Assembly (NCBI GenBank): GCA_947495685.1
Contig: CANLZY010000027.1
Span: 1-64,000, forward strand
Reading direction: 5' to 3'
Origin: an uncultured Tropicimonas sp.
GTDB taxonomy: Bacteria; Pseudomonadota; Alphaproteobacteria; Rhodobacterales; Rhodobacteraceae
DNA: 64,000 nt
Part shown: in pieces, positions 38,514 to 47,752 of the stretch
Layout: each line of letters starts with the position of its first letter
Numbering within the stretch: position 1 is the stretch's first letter
Translations under genes and position numbers: made by a program
Notes under the pieces: generated by a model
What the model was told of the DNA's origin: nothing
The model's database searches: none
Seen by the model: the letters and a program-made list of their open reading frames with translations, nothing else

Positions 38514-38915
38514 TCAATCCTTCTCCATATGTGCCGCGCCAAAGGCGCCTGGCAGCAGTTGATCGACGGTCATCTCCAGCGCGCCGCCGTCTGTCGTGGC
38601 CATGGTGACCCGCACATCACCGCTGGCGAATTCCTTGAGCTTTTGGCGACATCCCCCGCATGGCGGCACCGGAGTTGGGCTGTCGGCGATCACCGCAACC
38701 TCGGCAATCACATACTCGCCTGCCGCCGCCATCGCGGCGATTGCCCCGGCCTCGGCACAGGTGCCTTCCGGATAGGCGACGTTCTCGACGTTGCAGCCAG
38801 TGAAGACGGCCCCCGAAGAGGTCCTGATCGCGGCCCCGACCTTGAAATTCGAATAGGGCGCGTAGGCGGACTCACGCACGGCCCGCGCCGCAAGAAGCAA
38901 TGGATTGTCGGACAT
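38514..38915 (-). CDS. cdd: Cytidine deaminase
   Basis: 133 aa from ATG 38915 with AAGGAGAT upstream. Zinc-site residues are in CNVENVAYPEGTCAEAGAI (Cys and catalytic Glu) and PVPPCGGCRQKL (two Cys). Homotetrameric-type length. First gene of the operon cdd-deoA-deoB-add-upp, which recycles pyrimidine and purine nucleosides. Confidence 0.95.
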   Translation of the reverse strand: MSDNPLLLAARAVRESAYAPYSNFKVGAAIRTSSGAVFTGCNVENVAYPEGTCAEAGAIAAMAAAGEYVIAEVAVIADSPTPVPPCGGCRQKLKEFASGDVRVTMATTDGGALEMTVDQLLPGAFGAAHMEKD

Positions 38916-39176
38916 GGGGATCTCCTTTGGCCCAGTGTGTTCGGGCCACCAGCCTGATGCAAGAGTTACCGGCACCGCATCGTCCCGAGGCACCCGGGAT
39001 TCGCGATCGCCGCCGATTTTGCTGCCATGGCATCCGCCGAATGCTGCGGTGCGGCGCCATGCCCCAACCCCAACGAAACAGTTAGCGCCCAAACGCGACG
39101 CTTTGCCCGCGCAACAGACTTGCGCCACGCCCCCCCGTTTGCGTAACTCCTGCAAAGTTTGCATGGGAGAGAGAAC

Positions 39177-41066
39177 ATGGGATATTCCGACATCTATGAT
39201 GCCTGGAAGGCCGACCCGGAGGCGTTCTGGATGAAGGCGGCCGAGGCCGTGGACTGGTTCAAACCGCCATCCAAGGCCCTGTTCGATGACAATGCGCCGA
39301 TCTACGAATGGTATTCGGACGGTCTGGTCAACACCTGCTACAACGCTGTGGACCGTCACGTCGAGGCCGGCCGCGGCGACAATCTTGCCATCATGCACGA
39401 AAGCCCGATCACTCATTCGAGCAAGGGCATCACATATCGCGAATTGCGCGACCGGGTGGCCTCGCTTGCCGGGGCGCTCAAGATGCGCGGCGTGGAAAAG
39501 GGCGACCGGGTGATCATCTACATGCCGATGATCCCCGAGGCGATCGAGGCGATGCTCGCATGTGCCCGCATCGGCGCGGTCCATTCGGTGGTTTTTGGCG
39601 GGTTCGCCGCCCACGAGCTGGCCGTGCGGATCGACGACGCCAAGCCCAAGGCAATCATCGCCGCGTCCTGTGGTCTGGAGCCGGGCCGCGTGGTCCACTA
39701 CAAACCGCTGCTCGACGCAGCCATCGATCAGGCCGAGCACAAGCCCGATTTCTGCGTTATCTTCCAGCGTGAACAGGAAGTGGCCAAGTTGGTTGAAGGC
39801 CGCGATTTCTCGTGGCACGGCTTCCAATACGGCGTGAAGCCGGTCGACTGCCTGCCAGTCGAAGGCAACCACCCAGCCTATATCCTCTATACATCCGGCA
39901 CCACCGGCCAGCCCAAGGGTGTCGTGCGCTCAACCGGCGGCCACCTCGTTGCGCTGCAATGGTCGATGGAAAACATCTACAATGTCGGCCCGGGCGATCG
40001 CTTCTGGGCCGCCTCCGATGTCGGGTGGGTCGTCGGCCATTCCTACATCTGCTACGGTCCGCTGCTGGCCGGTGCAGAGACCCTCGTTTTCGAAGGCAAG
40101 CCGATTGGCACACCGCACGCCGGCGTTTTCTGGAAGATCATCCAGAACCACCGGGTCAAGAGCTTCTTCACCGCGCCGACAGCGCTGCGTGCGATCAAGC
40201 GGGAGGATCCGACCGGCGAGTGGATCAAGCGGTACAAGCTGCACGATCTGCAGGCGTTGTTCCTGGCCGGCGAACGGGCCGACCCGGACACGGTGAAATG
40301 GGCACAGGAACATCTCGGCGTGCCGGTCGTCGACCATTGGTGGCAGACCGAGACCGGCTGGGCCATCGCTGCCAACCCGATCGGGATCGAGGAACTGCCG
40401 ACCAAGCTCGGCTCGCCCTCCGTACCGATGCCCGGATACGACGTGCAGATCCTCGACGAAGGTGGCCACGAGCTGGAGAATGGAACGATGGGCGCGATCG
40501 CCATCAAGCTGCCACTGCCCCCGGGCACGTTGCAGACCTTGTGGAACGCCGAGGAGCGCTATCGCTCGTCCTACCTGTCCCATTTCCCCGGCTATTACGA
40601 AACCGGTGACGCGGGCTACAAGGACGACGACGGCTATCTCTACATCATGGCCCGAACCGATGACGTCATCAACGTCGCCGGCCACCGTCTGTCGACCGGT
40701 GCCATGGAGGAAGTTCTGGCAGAGCACCCGGACGTCGCCGAATGCGCGGTGATCGGCGTGGCCGACGCGCTGAAAGGCCAACTGCCGATGGGCTTCCTCT
40801 GCCTCAACACGAGCCATGAACGGTCCCCCGAAGAGGTGATCGCAGAATGCGTCGGCATGGTTCGGAAACAGATCGGCCCGGTCGCGGCCTTCAAGCTCGC
40901 CTGCGTGGTAGACCGCCTGCCGAAAACCCGGTCTGGCAAGATCCTGCGCGCCACCATGCAGAAGATCGCCGACAGCGAAGAGTACAAGATGCCTGCCACG
41001 ATCGACGACCCCGCCATTCTGGACGAGATCACCGTCGCCCTGAAGCAGGCTGGCTTCGCCAAGTAG
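39177..41066 (+). CDS. prpE: Propionyl-CoA synthetase (acyl-CoA ligase)
   Basis: 629 aa from ATG 39177, preceded by GGGAGAG. Activates propionate (or acetate) to the CoA ester through an acyl-AMP. ANL-superfamily motifs: ILYTSGTTGQPKGVVRSTGG (P-loop), WWQTETGWAI, YETGDAGYKDDDGY, and PKTRSGKILR with the catalytic lysine that is often acetylated. The start DIYDAWKADPEAFW and overall size fit PrpE rather than Acs. Confidence 0.92.
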   Translation: MGYSDIYDAWKADPEAFWMKAAEAVDWFKPPSKALFDDNAPIYEWYSDGLVNTCYNAVDRHVEAGRGDNLAIMHESPITHSSKGITYRELRDRVASLAGALKMRGVEKGDRVIIYMPMIPEAIEAMLACARIGAVHSVVFGGFAAHELAVRIDDAKPKAIIAASCGLEPGRVVHYKPLLDAAIDQAEHKPDFCVIFQREQEVAKLVEGRDFSWHGFQYGVKPVDCLPVEGNHPAYILYTSGTTGQPKGVVRSTGGHLVALQWSMENIYNVGPGDRFWAASDVGWVVGHSYICYGPLLAGAETLVFEGKPIGTPHAGVFWKIIQNHRVKSFFTAPTALRAIKREDPTGEWIKRYKLHDLQALFLAGERADPDTVKWAQEHLGVPVVDHWWQTETGWAIAANPIGIEELPTKLGSPSVPMPGYDVQILDEGGHELENGTMGAIAIKLPLPPGTLQTLWNAEERYRSSYLSHFPGYYETGDAGYKDDDGYLYIMARTDDVINVAGHRLSTGAMEEVLAEHPDVAECAVIGVADALKGQLPMGFLCLNTSHERSPEEVIAECVGMVRKQIGPVAAFKLACVVDRLPKTRSGKILRATMQKIADSEEYKMPATIDDPAILDEITVALKQAGFAK

Positions 41067-41098
41067 CAGGCACGCGCCTCCATTGCCCAAAACCTGTG

Positions 41099-41124
41099 TC
41101 CGTCCGGCCCCGTTGCCGGACGGA
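41099..41124 (+). terminator. Hairpin after prpE
   Basis: Perfect 10-bp stem TCCGTCCGGC/GCCGGACGGA with a six-base loop, 33 bp after the prpE stop. It lacks a T-run, so it may be a weak or Rho-assisted terminator. Confidence 0.5.
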
Positions 41125-41214
41125 TCACCTCGAATGGTTAATTTTCTGCTTGAGAGGCTGCAAGCGAACGTTCATCCCTTTACGTGAAACGTTTGCCGCC
41201 ACTTGGAGCCCACC

Positions 41215-42282
41215 GTGACCCGCGAAATCCGGCGCCCCGGGTCGGATCTGACTGACCCGGACATACAATTGTTGCAGGCGCCAGCACCCGACGCCCCCCT
41301 GTCGCTCCTTGACGAGCTCGACGCCGCGTTGAAGCGGGTCGACGACACCGGGCTGGATCCTCGCTCGAAGGAAGAGTTGCGGCTCGGCATGGAGCTCTGC
41401 CACCGGCTCCGAGCACGACTCGCCCCGCCAAGCGCCGTCGCTCCGAAAGCATCCGACCGCGAACACGAACACGATCCGACCGATGCCACCGCCGCCACAG
41501 TGCTGCCGCTGGAAGCCTCCCCCATGCCGGAACTGACCGGGATCTCGGCGCTGGTGATTGAACCCGGCGTGGATGATCGCAAGATCCTCTGCCAGATGCT
41601 GGAACACCTCGGTGCTACGGTCCATGTCGCGACCAGCCCAAGCGACATTCGGGCCCTGTTGGAAACAAGGAATGGCGATCTCGTGCTGCTCGCCGCTGAA
41701 GCCGCCGACGCTGAGGTGATCGCCGCGCTGTCCGAGAACAACACAACGCCCCTCCCGCCACATGTCTTGATCCTGACCACGGGCAACGAAGACATCGACG
41801 TGTTGCGCGCTACCTTCGGCGGCGGGTGCGGTGTCTTGACCAAACCCGTGATGAGCCTGCCGAACTTTGCCGCCGAGGTCGCGGGGGTGCTTGCGACCCG
41901 ATCGGCACCTCAGGGATCCCCGACACGCAACGCGATCGACGTTGACCGGTTTCGAGCGCTTCTGGAGATGGCCGGGGACGCTCATCGCGAAGAGCTTCTG
42001 ACCCAAATCGAGGTCGATCTCAAACAGACGTCGTCCGCATTGCAACAGGCGCTTGATCGAACCGACATGGCGAAGATGCGTGCCGCCACCCACGCACTCG
42101 TGTCGCTGGTCGGGACCCTTGGCGCATGGGATGCCATGGTCGAAATCCAGCGGATGAACCAATTGGCTGACCAGTTTGACACGCCGGAATTTGCGGAACT
42201 TGCACCGATTGTCGCGCGAAACCTGGAACAGATCCTGACGGAGGTCCAGACCGAGGCCAGGATCAGCCGGGGACAGGCCTGA
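41215..42282 (+). CDS. Pseudo-receiver plus Hpt phosphotransfer protein
   Basis: 355 aa from GTG 41215 (TTGGAGC upstream; TTG 41203 is weaker). Residues ~105-230 have receiver-like topology (ALVIEPGVDDRKILCQML at the start, LTKPV lysine at the end) but the phospho-acceptor position reads LVLLAAEAAD, without the usual Asp. The C-terminal ~110 residues form an Hpt domain with histidine in RAATHALVSLVGTLGA. It sits 3 bp before a response-regulator gene and probably relays phosphate to it. Confidence 0.75.
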   Translation: MTREIRRPGSDLTDPDIQLLQAPAPDAPLSLLDELDAALKRVDDTGLDPRSKEELRLGMELCHRLRARLAPPSAVAPKASDREHEHDPTDATAATVLPLEASPMPELTGISALVIEPGVDDRKILCQMLEHLGATVHVATSPSDIRALLETRNGDLVLLAAEAADAEVIAALSENNTTPLPPHVLILTTGNEDIDVLRATFGGGCGVLTKPVMSLPNFAAEVAGVLATRSAPQGSPTRNAIDVDRFRALLEMAGDAHREELLTQIEVDLKQTSSALQQALDRTDMAKMRAATHALVSLVGTLGAWDAMVEIQRMNQLADQFDTPEFAELAPIVARNLEQILTEVQTEARISRGQA

Positions 42283-42285
42283 ACC

Positions 42286-42921
42286 ATGACCAGACTATTG
42301 CTGATCGAGGATACGCCATCGCTGCAACTGGTCTATGCGTCAATCCTGCGAAACGTTGGCCACGATGTGACCTGCGCATCGACGGCAGAAAGCGGGCTGA
42401 ACCATTTTCGGGCGGCTCAATACCCGATCATCCTGCTGGACCTGGTGCTGCCCGATCGCGACGGGTTGGACCTGATGGCGGATTGCCTGACGCTCGCCCC
42501 CCAGACCAGGGTCATCGTCATCACCGCCAATGCCACGATCCGGCGCGCGGTCGAGGCGATGCGGGCCGGCGCCTTTGATTTTCTGGTGAAGCCGTTCAGC
42601 GATCGGAAGCTGCGCGATGCGGTCTCCAATGCGCAGGCAAGCGACCTGTTCCGCCCGAGGAATGGCGTGAACCCGACATTCACGGCAATCCCCGCCGAGA
42701 TGTCGAACGACCCCACCGACAGCCGCCACACGGGTACCTTCCGGATCGAAGACTTCACGGAGCACCTTTCCGGCCTGTCGCTCGCCCAAATCGAACAATT
42801 CGCAATCGAGGCGGCAATTGCCCGGCACGCAGGTTCGGTTCCCCGCGCCGCAAAGGAGTTGGGAGTCGCACCCTCGACCCTCTACCGAAAGCGCGAAACA
42901 TGGTTCCGTACTGTCGCCTGA
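42286..42921 (+). CDS. Response regulator with Fis-type DNA-binding domain
   Basis: 211 aa. The receiver starts TRLLLIEDTPSLQLVYASIL with the acidic pair, has phospho-acceptor Asp in IILLDLVLPDRDGL and Lys in FLVKPFSD. After a linker the C-terminal helix-turn-helix (ARHAGSVPRAAKELGVAPST) is of the Fis/NtrC type. No sigma-54 AAA+ domain intervenes, as in RegA/ActR-like regulators. Coupled to the Hpt gene upstream. Confidence 0.85.
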   Translation: MTRLLLIEDTPSLQLVYASILRNVGHDVTCASTAESGLNHFRAAQYPIILLDLVLPDRDGLDLMADCLTLAPQTRVIVITANATIRRAVEAMRAGAFDFLVKPFSDRKLRDAVSNAQASDLFRPRNGVNPTFTAIPAEMSNDPTDSRHTGTFRIEDFTEHLSGLSLAQIEQFAIEAAIARHAGSVPRAAKELGVAPSTLYRKRETWFRTVA

Positions 42922-42939
42922 AAGCGTCGGATCAGCGTT

Positions 42940-43701
42940 TCAGACGAACTGTTCCTGGATCAGACGCTCTTCCAGCCCGTGCCCCGGGTCAAAGAGGATC
43001 CGGTGCCGGATCTTTGGTTCGCTGCGGATGATGACCGTCACGACATTCTTGACCGCGGAGCGGCTGTCGGCCTCGGCCATCACGGGCCGCTTTTGCTGCT
43101 GAAGGACGTCAAAGCGCACCTCGGCCGAGCTTGGCAGCAGTGCTCCGCGCCAGCGACGCGGACGGAACGCCGACATGGCGGTCAGCGCCAGGACATCTGA
43201 ACCGATCGGCACGATCGGACCGTGTGCCGAATAGTTGTAGGCCGTGGACCCTGCCGGCGTGCTGACCAGCGCCCCGTCGGCAACGAGTTCTTCCATCCGG
43301 ACCCGCCCGTCGACCGATATCCGCAGCTTTGCAACCTGCGGTCCGGCCCGGATGAGCGAGACCTCGTTGATCGCCAGTGCATCGTGCACATCGCCATCAG
43401 CGTTCACCGCCCGCATCGCCAGCGGGTTGAGAACTTCCTCCTCGGCAACGGACAAGCGGTCTGTCAGGTCGTCGGCGATATATTCGTTCATCATGAACCC
43501 GACGGTGCCGCAGTTCATGCCATAGACCGGCGTATCGAGATGCTGCGTGCCATGCAGGGTCTGCAGCATGAACCCGTCGCCGCCCAGGGCAACGATCACG
43601 TCCGCATTCTCGGCGCGGTGTTCTCCGTACCGGCCGGCCAGAGAGCGCCTTGCCTTCTGGGCGACCTCAGACTGACTGGCCATGAAGGCGATCTTGGTCA
43701 T
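42940..43701 (-). CDS. nadK: NAD kinase
   Basis: 253 aa. Phosphorylates NAD to NADP. The GGDGFMLQTLH motif, YGMNCGTVGFMMNE and the NE-rich ALAINEVSL segment are diagnostic, as is TPAGSTAYNYSAHGPIV. Length is typical of the short alphaproteobacterial form. Confidence 0.94.
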   Translation of the reverse strand: MTKIAFMASQSEVAQKARRSLAGRYGEHRAENADVIVALGGDGFMLQTLHGTQHLDTPVYGMNCGTVGFMMNEYIADDLTDRLSVAEEEVLNPLAMRAVNADGDVHDALAINEVSLIRAGPQVAKLRISVDGRVRMEELVADGALVSTPAGSTAYNYSAHGPIVPIGSDVLALTAMSAFRPRRWRGALLPSSAEVRFDVLQQQKRPVMAEADSRSAVKNVVTVIIRSEPKIRHRILFDPGHGLEERLIQEQFV

Positions 43702-43893
43702 GGTGTCCCCCGGGGCTGCGCGTCCGTTTCGTAACGGTCATCTCTTGCCCTCATAGGAAACGCAAGCCTCGCATATTGCCGCGCAAGTGACCAAAGAAGA
43801 AAGTTCCCGGCTTTTGTCTCAGCACAGCTTGGGCTACATCCCCGATCAACGCAACTTGCGGCCGCAGTCGGCCGCCCGACGAGGGAACCCGCC

Positions 43894-45180
43894 ATGACCC
43901 GTGATTCCGGCTTCTTCACCGAGGACCTTGCCAGCCGCGACCCCGAAATTGCCAAGGCGATCGACCTCGAACTCGGTCGCCAACGCGACGAGATCGAACT
44001 GATCGCTTCGGAGAACATCGTCAGCCGTGCGGTCATGGAGGCCCAAGGCTCGGTGATGACCAACAAGTATGCCGAGGGCTACCCGGGCCGCCGGTATTAT
44101 GGTGGGTGCCAGTTCGTCGACATCGCCGAGACCCTCGCCATCGACCGGGCCAAGGAACTGTTCGGCTGTGACTTCGCCAACGTCCAGCCGAACTCCGGCA
44201 GCCAGGCAAACCAGGGCGCCTTTACCGCGCTGATCAAACCCGGCGACACCATTCTGGGAATGAACCTCGCTTCGGGCGGCCACCTGACGCACGGAGCACC
44301 GCCCAACCAGTCCGGCAAGTGGTTCAACGCGGTTCAATACGGCGTGCGCCAGCAGGACAGCCTGATCGACTATGACGAGGTCGCCGCGCTCGCCGCCGAG
44401 CACCAGCCCAAGCTGATCATCGCCGGTGGCTCGGCGATCCCGCGTCAGATCGACTTTGAAAAGTTCCGCACCATCGCTGACAGCGTCGGGGCCTACCTGA
44501 TGGTGGACATGGCCCATTTTGCAGGTCTCGTGGCGGCGGGCGAGCATCCGTCGCCGTTCCCCTACGCCGACATCGCCACCACCACCACCCACAAGACCCT
44601 GCGCGGCCCCCGCGGCGGCATGATCCTGACCAATGACGCGGCGATCGCCAAAAAGGTCAATTCGGCGATCTTCCCCGGTATCCAGGGCGGTCCGCTGATG
44701 CATGTCATCGCCGCCAAGGCAGTTGCCTTTGGCGAGGCCCTGCGCCCCGATTTCAAGGAGTACCAGAAGCAGGTCCGGGCCAACGCGGTTGCTCTTGCCG
44801 GCGAACTGATGAAGGGCGGCCTGGATATCGTGACCGGCGGCACGGATACCCACCTGATGCTGGTCGACCTGCGCCCCAAGGGTGTGAAGGGGAACGCGAC
44901 CGAAAAGGCGCTTGGGCGCGCCCATATCACCTGCAACAAGAACGGCATCCCGTTCGATCCGGAAAAGCCGACCGTCACGTCGGGCGTTCGCCTGGGCACC
45001 CCGGCTGGTACGACCCGTGGTTTTGGCGAGGACGAATTCCGCCAGATCGGCCGGATGATTGTCGATGTCGTCGATGGGCTGGCCGCAAATGGCGAGGACG
45101 GCAATTCAGAGGTAGAAGCCAACGTCAAAGCTGCCGCGATGGCGCTGTGTGGCCGGTTCCCGGTCTATCCGGACCTTTGA
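43894..45180 (+). CDS. glyA: Serine hydroxymethyltransferase
   Basis: 428 aa. Interconverts serine and glycine with tetrahydrofolate. PLP-dependent motifs: [33 protein letters not shown], and the PLP lysine in [14 protein letters not shown]. Start ATG follows ACGAGGGAA. The 192-bp upstream gap shows no recognised riboswitch. It is the last ordinary gene before island 2. Confidence 0.96.
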   Translation: MTRDSGFFTEDLASRDPEIAKAIDLELGRQRDEIELIASENIVSRAVMEAQGSVMTNKYAEGYPGRRYYGGCQFVDIAETLAIDRAKELFGCDFANVQPNSGSQANQGAFTALIKPGDTILGMNLASGGHLTHGAPPNQSGKWFNAVQYGVRQQDSLIDYDEVAALAAEHQPKLIIAGGSAIPRQIDFEKFRTIADSVGAYLMVDMAHFAGLVAAGEHPSPFPYADIATTTTHKTLRGPRGGMILTNDAAIAKKVNSAIFPGIQGGPLMHVIAAKAVAFGEALRPDFKEYQKQVRANAVALAGELMKGGLDIVTGGTDTHLMLVDLRPKGVKGNATEKALGRAHITCNKNGIPFDPEKPTVTSGVRLGTPAGTTRGFGEDEFRQIGRMIVDVVDGLAANGEDGNSEVEANVKAAAMALCGRFPVYPDL

Positions 45181-45192
45181 CAGAAACCATCA

Positions 45193-45224
45193 ATCACAGG
45201 GTCGCCCTGTCGCGCCCCTGTGAT
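45193..45224 (+). terminator. Hairpin after glyA
   Basis: Stem ATCACAGGG (45193-45201) and CCCTGTGAT (45216-45224), 12 bp after the glyA stop, without a T-run. It suggests glyA has its own 3' hairpin, separate from the element at 45391. Confidence 0.5.
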
Positions 45225-45390
45225 GTCACGGTCGCGCCCTGTGCCCGGAGCATTCAACCGAGCACGGCATCAGCGTCGGTCTTGATCGCGGGTCTCGCAC
45301 CCGGTGTTTCGCCAACCTCGAATTTTTCACATAGCAGGATCCGCCGCCTGTTGGGCCACGGACCCGACCACGGTTTCTTGCTCGGAAGCA

Positions 45391-45472
45391 AAAAAGGCCC
45401 CCGCTCTTTCGAGCCAGCCCATGCCATAAATGTTGAAACGGCGCGTTCTGTAAAGGGAGCGCGCCGTTTTCC
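45391..45472 (+). ncRNA. Hairpin-box-hairpin element X with terminator (left end of island 2)
   Basis: AAAAGGCC leads into hairpin 1 GCTC-TTTC-GAGC (45403-45414), then a conserved box ending AAATGTTGAAA (45415-45438), then terminator stem ACGGCGCG (45438-45445)/CGCGCCGT (45460-45467) plus TTTT. A 28-base stretch (45411-45438) is identical to the reverse complement of 56011-56038, at the other end of the island. See the matching elements at 27473, 31036 and 56057. Confidence 0.65.
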
Positions 45473-45503
45473 TGTGAGTCTTGCTGTATCGCCTTGTTTT
45501 TGC

Positions 45504-46204
45504 CTATCGGCTGAGTTCGGTAGCGATCGCCTCGGCTTGCTTCAACACAGTCTTGATCGCCTCGGAAGTCAGGTCTGGTGGGTATCCGTGACGTTGCAGG
45601 ATCTTTCTTACGGCGATCCGCATCTTTGCCCGAACGTTTTCTCGCCGCCACCAGTCTGTCCCGGAGTTGCGTCGAACCGTCCTCACGAGCTCTGCGGCGA
45701 TGACCTGCAACTCTCCGTTGGACATGATTTCAACCGCACTGTTGTTCTGCGCCAAAGCGTCATAGAAGGCGCGCTCGTCTGATTTGAGGCCGTCCTCTGG
45801 TGTCTTGCGCAGATCCTTTGCGATCTCAATCAGTTCCTGAATGATCTGAAGGGCATCGACGCTCCGGTTGTGATGCCGAGCAATGGCCTGTTCCAGACGA
45901 GTCGAGAACTCCTCGTGCTTGACGATATTGCTGCGCGTCCTCGCAGAGATTTCTCCATTCAGAAGCTTCTTCAATGCCTCTACCGCGAGGTTCTTGTGCT
46001 TCATGTTCTGAAGTTCGATCATGGACTCATCAGACAGAACCGAGATATCAGGGCGATCGAAGCCACAGATTTCCAGGATGTCGACGACTTCGGTCGATGC
46101 CACGGCGTTGTTGACAAGTTGTTGGATCGCAAAGTCGGAGCTTCCTGCCTTCTTCCCGTTCTTGTCGGCGTCGAGTTTCTCAATCTGTCTGACGTCAGCA
46201 CCCT
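45504..46204 (-). pseudogene. hsdR: Type I restriction HsdR, C-terminal piece
   Basis: Open frame whose start is cut by the IS at 46205. It reads EKLDADKNGKKAGSS, then STEVVDILEICGFDRPDISV, LAVEALKKLLNGEISARTR, and GTDWWRRENVRAKMRIAVRK to the stop. This is the helical C-terminal part of HsdR that binds the methyltransferase. Removing the IS would join it in frame to the middle piece (SSYK / KGADVRQ). Confidence 0.85.
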
Positions 46205-46270
46205 TGGGACAGATTTGAGGATTTGAACAACGGAGGATTTCTGGTTCATCGTAACTTTCATGGAGTGAAG

Positions 46271-46645
46271 ATGGACAAGAAATCCGGAACGTCGAAGGAC
46301 GCAGCTGACAAGCTGGTCAAGAATATACGTCGCAAGACCCGTCAGACCTATTCGGCGGAGGAAAAGATCCGCATTGTTTTGGCGGGCCTTCGTGGCGAGG
46401 AGAGTATCTCGGCGCTGTGCCGCCGGGAGGGCATCTCCGAAAGCCTGTATTACAAATGGTCAAAGGAGTTCCTTGAAGCAGGCAAACGCCGATTGTCCGG
46501 CGACACGGCGCGTCAGGCCACCTCTTTGGAGGTGAAGGATCTGCGTTCAGAGGCCATGGCCCTGAAGGAATGCGTGGCCGATCTGACCCTTGAGAACCGT
46601 TTGCTCAAAAAAAGCATGACAGGGGCTGGGGAGTTCGAGGAATGA
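46271..46645 (+). CDS. IS3-family transposase OrfA (element A)
   Basis: 124 aa from ATG 46271. The helix-turn-helix of IS3 OrfA is seen in RQTYSAEEKIRIVLAGLRGE and ALCRREGISESLYYKWSKEF, and the C terminus is a leucine-zipper-like coil (ENRLLKKSM). Its stop overlaps the orfB start (46642). Itself intact, but its partner is dead. Confidence 0.85.
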   Translation: MDKKSGTSKDAADKLVKNIRRKTRQTYSAEEKIRIVLAGLRGEESISALCRREGISESLYYKWSKEFLEAGKRRLSGDTARQATSLEVKDLRSEAMALKECVADLTLENRLLKKSMTGAGEFEE

Positions 46646-47698
46646 GATACCCCGCAACGGAGAAACTGGAGATCATTCGCACTGTCGAGGCATCGCATCT
46701 GCCTGCCAAAACGACCCTGGACATGCTGGGCGTCCCGCGCACCACATTCTACCGCTGGTATGATCGTTACGTCGAAGGTGGCTTGGATGCCTTGGCAGAT
46801 ATCTCGCCTCGGCCAAAGTCGGTCTGGAACCGTATTCCACAGCTCAGGCGGGATCATCTGATCGAGTTCGCGCTGGAACATGAAGCCCTCACGACACGGG
46901 AACTGGCGGTCAAATACACTGACGAGAAGCGGTATTTCATATCTGAATCATCGGCCTATCGGTTCCTGAAGGAAGCTGATCTGATCACTGCGCCCGACTA
47001 TGTCGTGATCAAAGCCGCCCCCTCTCGTGCATGTAGACATGCACTGCCGGGCGGTGGATGAGTTCACAGACAAGACCACCGCCATCAACGAGATGTGGCA
47101 GACGGACTTCACCTACTTCAAAGTCATCGGTTGGGGTTGGTTCTACCTCAGCACGATCCTTGATGATTACAGCCGCTACATCATCGCCTGGAAGCTCTGC
47201 ACAAACATGCGGGCCGAAGACGTGACCGACACGATTGAGCTGGCTCTTCAGGCATCTGGCTGCGATCAGGCCGTCGTTCGACACATGCCGCGCCTGCTCA
47301 GTGAGCGAGCCATTGAAGGCGCCATTGGTTCGAGCCCAATGGCGAGCGGGTCGTGCTACATCTCTGGCGACTTGGCCATGTGGCAGGAAAATCAAAAGAT
47401 GGACCACGTTCGCGGCGCGCCCTTCCATCCGAAAACCCAAGGCAAGATCGGGCGCTGGCATCAGACGATGAAAAACCGGGTCCTGCTGGAGAACTACTAT
47501 CTTCCCGGCGATCTCGAACGTCAGATCGGCACCTTCGTCGACTACTACAACAACCAGCGCTACCACGAGAGCTTGAGCAACGTCACGCCCGCCGATGTCT
47601 ACTTCGGAAGGGACAAGGCCATCCCCAGGGAAAGGGAGAAGATCAAGAAACTGACAATCCGACACCGCCGCTTGCAACATCAAAAACAAGCCGCATAA
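46642..47698 (+). pseudogene. IS3-family transposase OrfB (element A), multiply inactivated
   Basis: The frame opens MRYPATEKLEIIRTVEASHL and is normal to DYVVIKAA, where 37 bp (47020-47056, containing palindrome GTGCATGT-AG-ACATGCAC) shift the frame. It resumes DEFTDKTTAINEMWQTDFTY (first Asp). Where the second Asp should be (SDNG-S) it instead reads SERAIEGAIGSSPMASG, with palindrome CGCCATTGG/CCAATGGCG at 47320-47344. The catalytic Glu is replaced by Gly (TQGKIGRWHQ). Three independent lesions. Confidence 0.8.
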
Positions 47699-47752
47699 TC
47701 AATCACGCTAACGAGCCAGAGCCTCCAATGCTCAAGCCGCACTGATGTTCCA

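Larger units (their letters stand above)
46205..47752 (+). mobile_element. IS3-family element A, inactive, in hsdR
   Basis: 1548 bp. The ends pair as imperfect inverted repeats: TGGGACAGATTTGAGG (46205 on) against TGGAACATCAGTGCGG (complement of 47752 back), with matching TTGA-CA-GGAGG further in. It carries orfA and a damaged orfB in the + direction, opposite to hsdR. No target duplication is visible. Confidence 0.75.

Noticed and set aside
43702-43893. Riboswitch upstream of glyA
   Set aside because: No recognised glycine, THF or SAM riboswitch core could be identified.
45391-45472. Element X as simply the glyA terminator
   Set aside because: It lies 210 bp past the stop, glyA already has a hairpin at 45193-45224, and X matches three elements elsewhere including one with no upstream gene (27473).
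46205-46235. GTTCAAATCC-like T-arm suggestive of a tRNA
   Set aside because: It is part of the IS A terminal repeat; no acceptor stem or anticodon arm can be folded around it.
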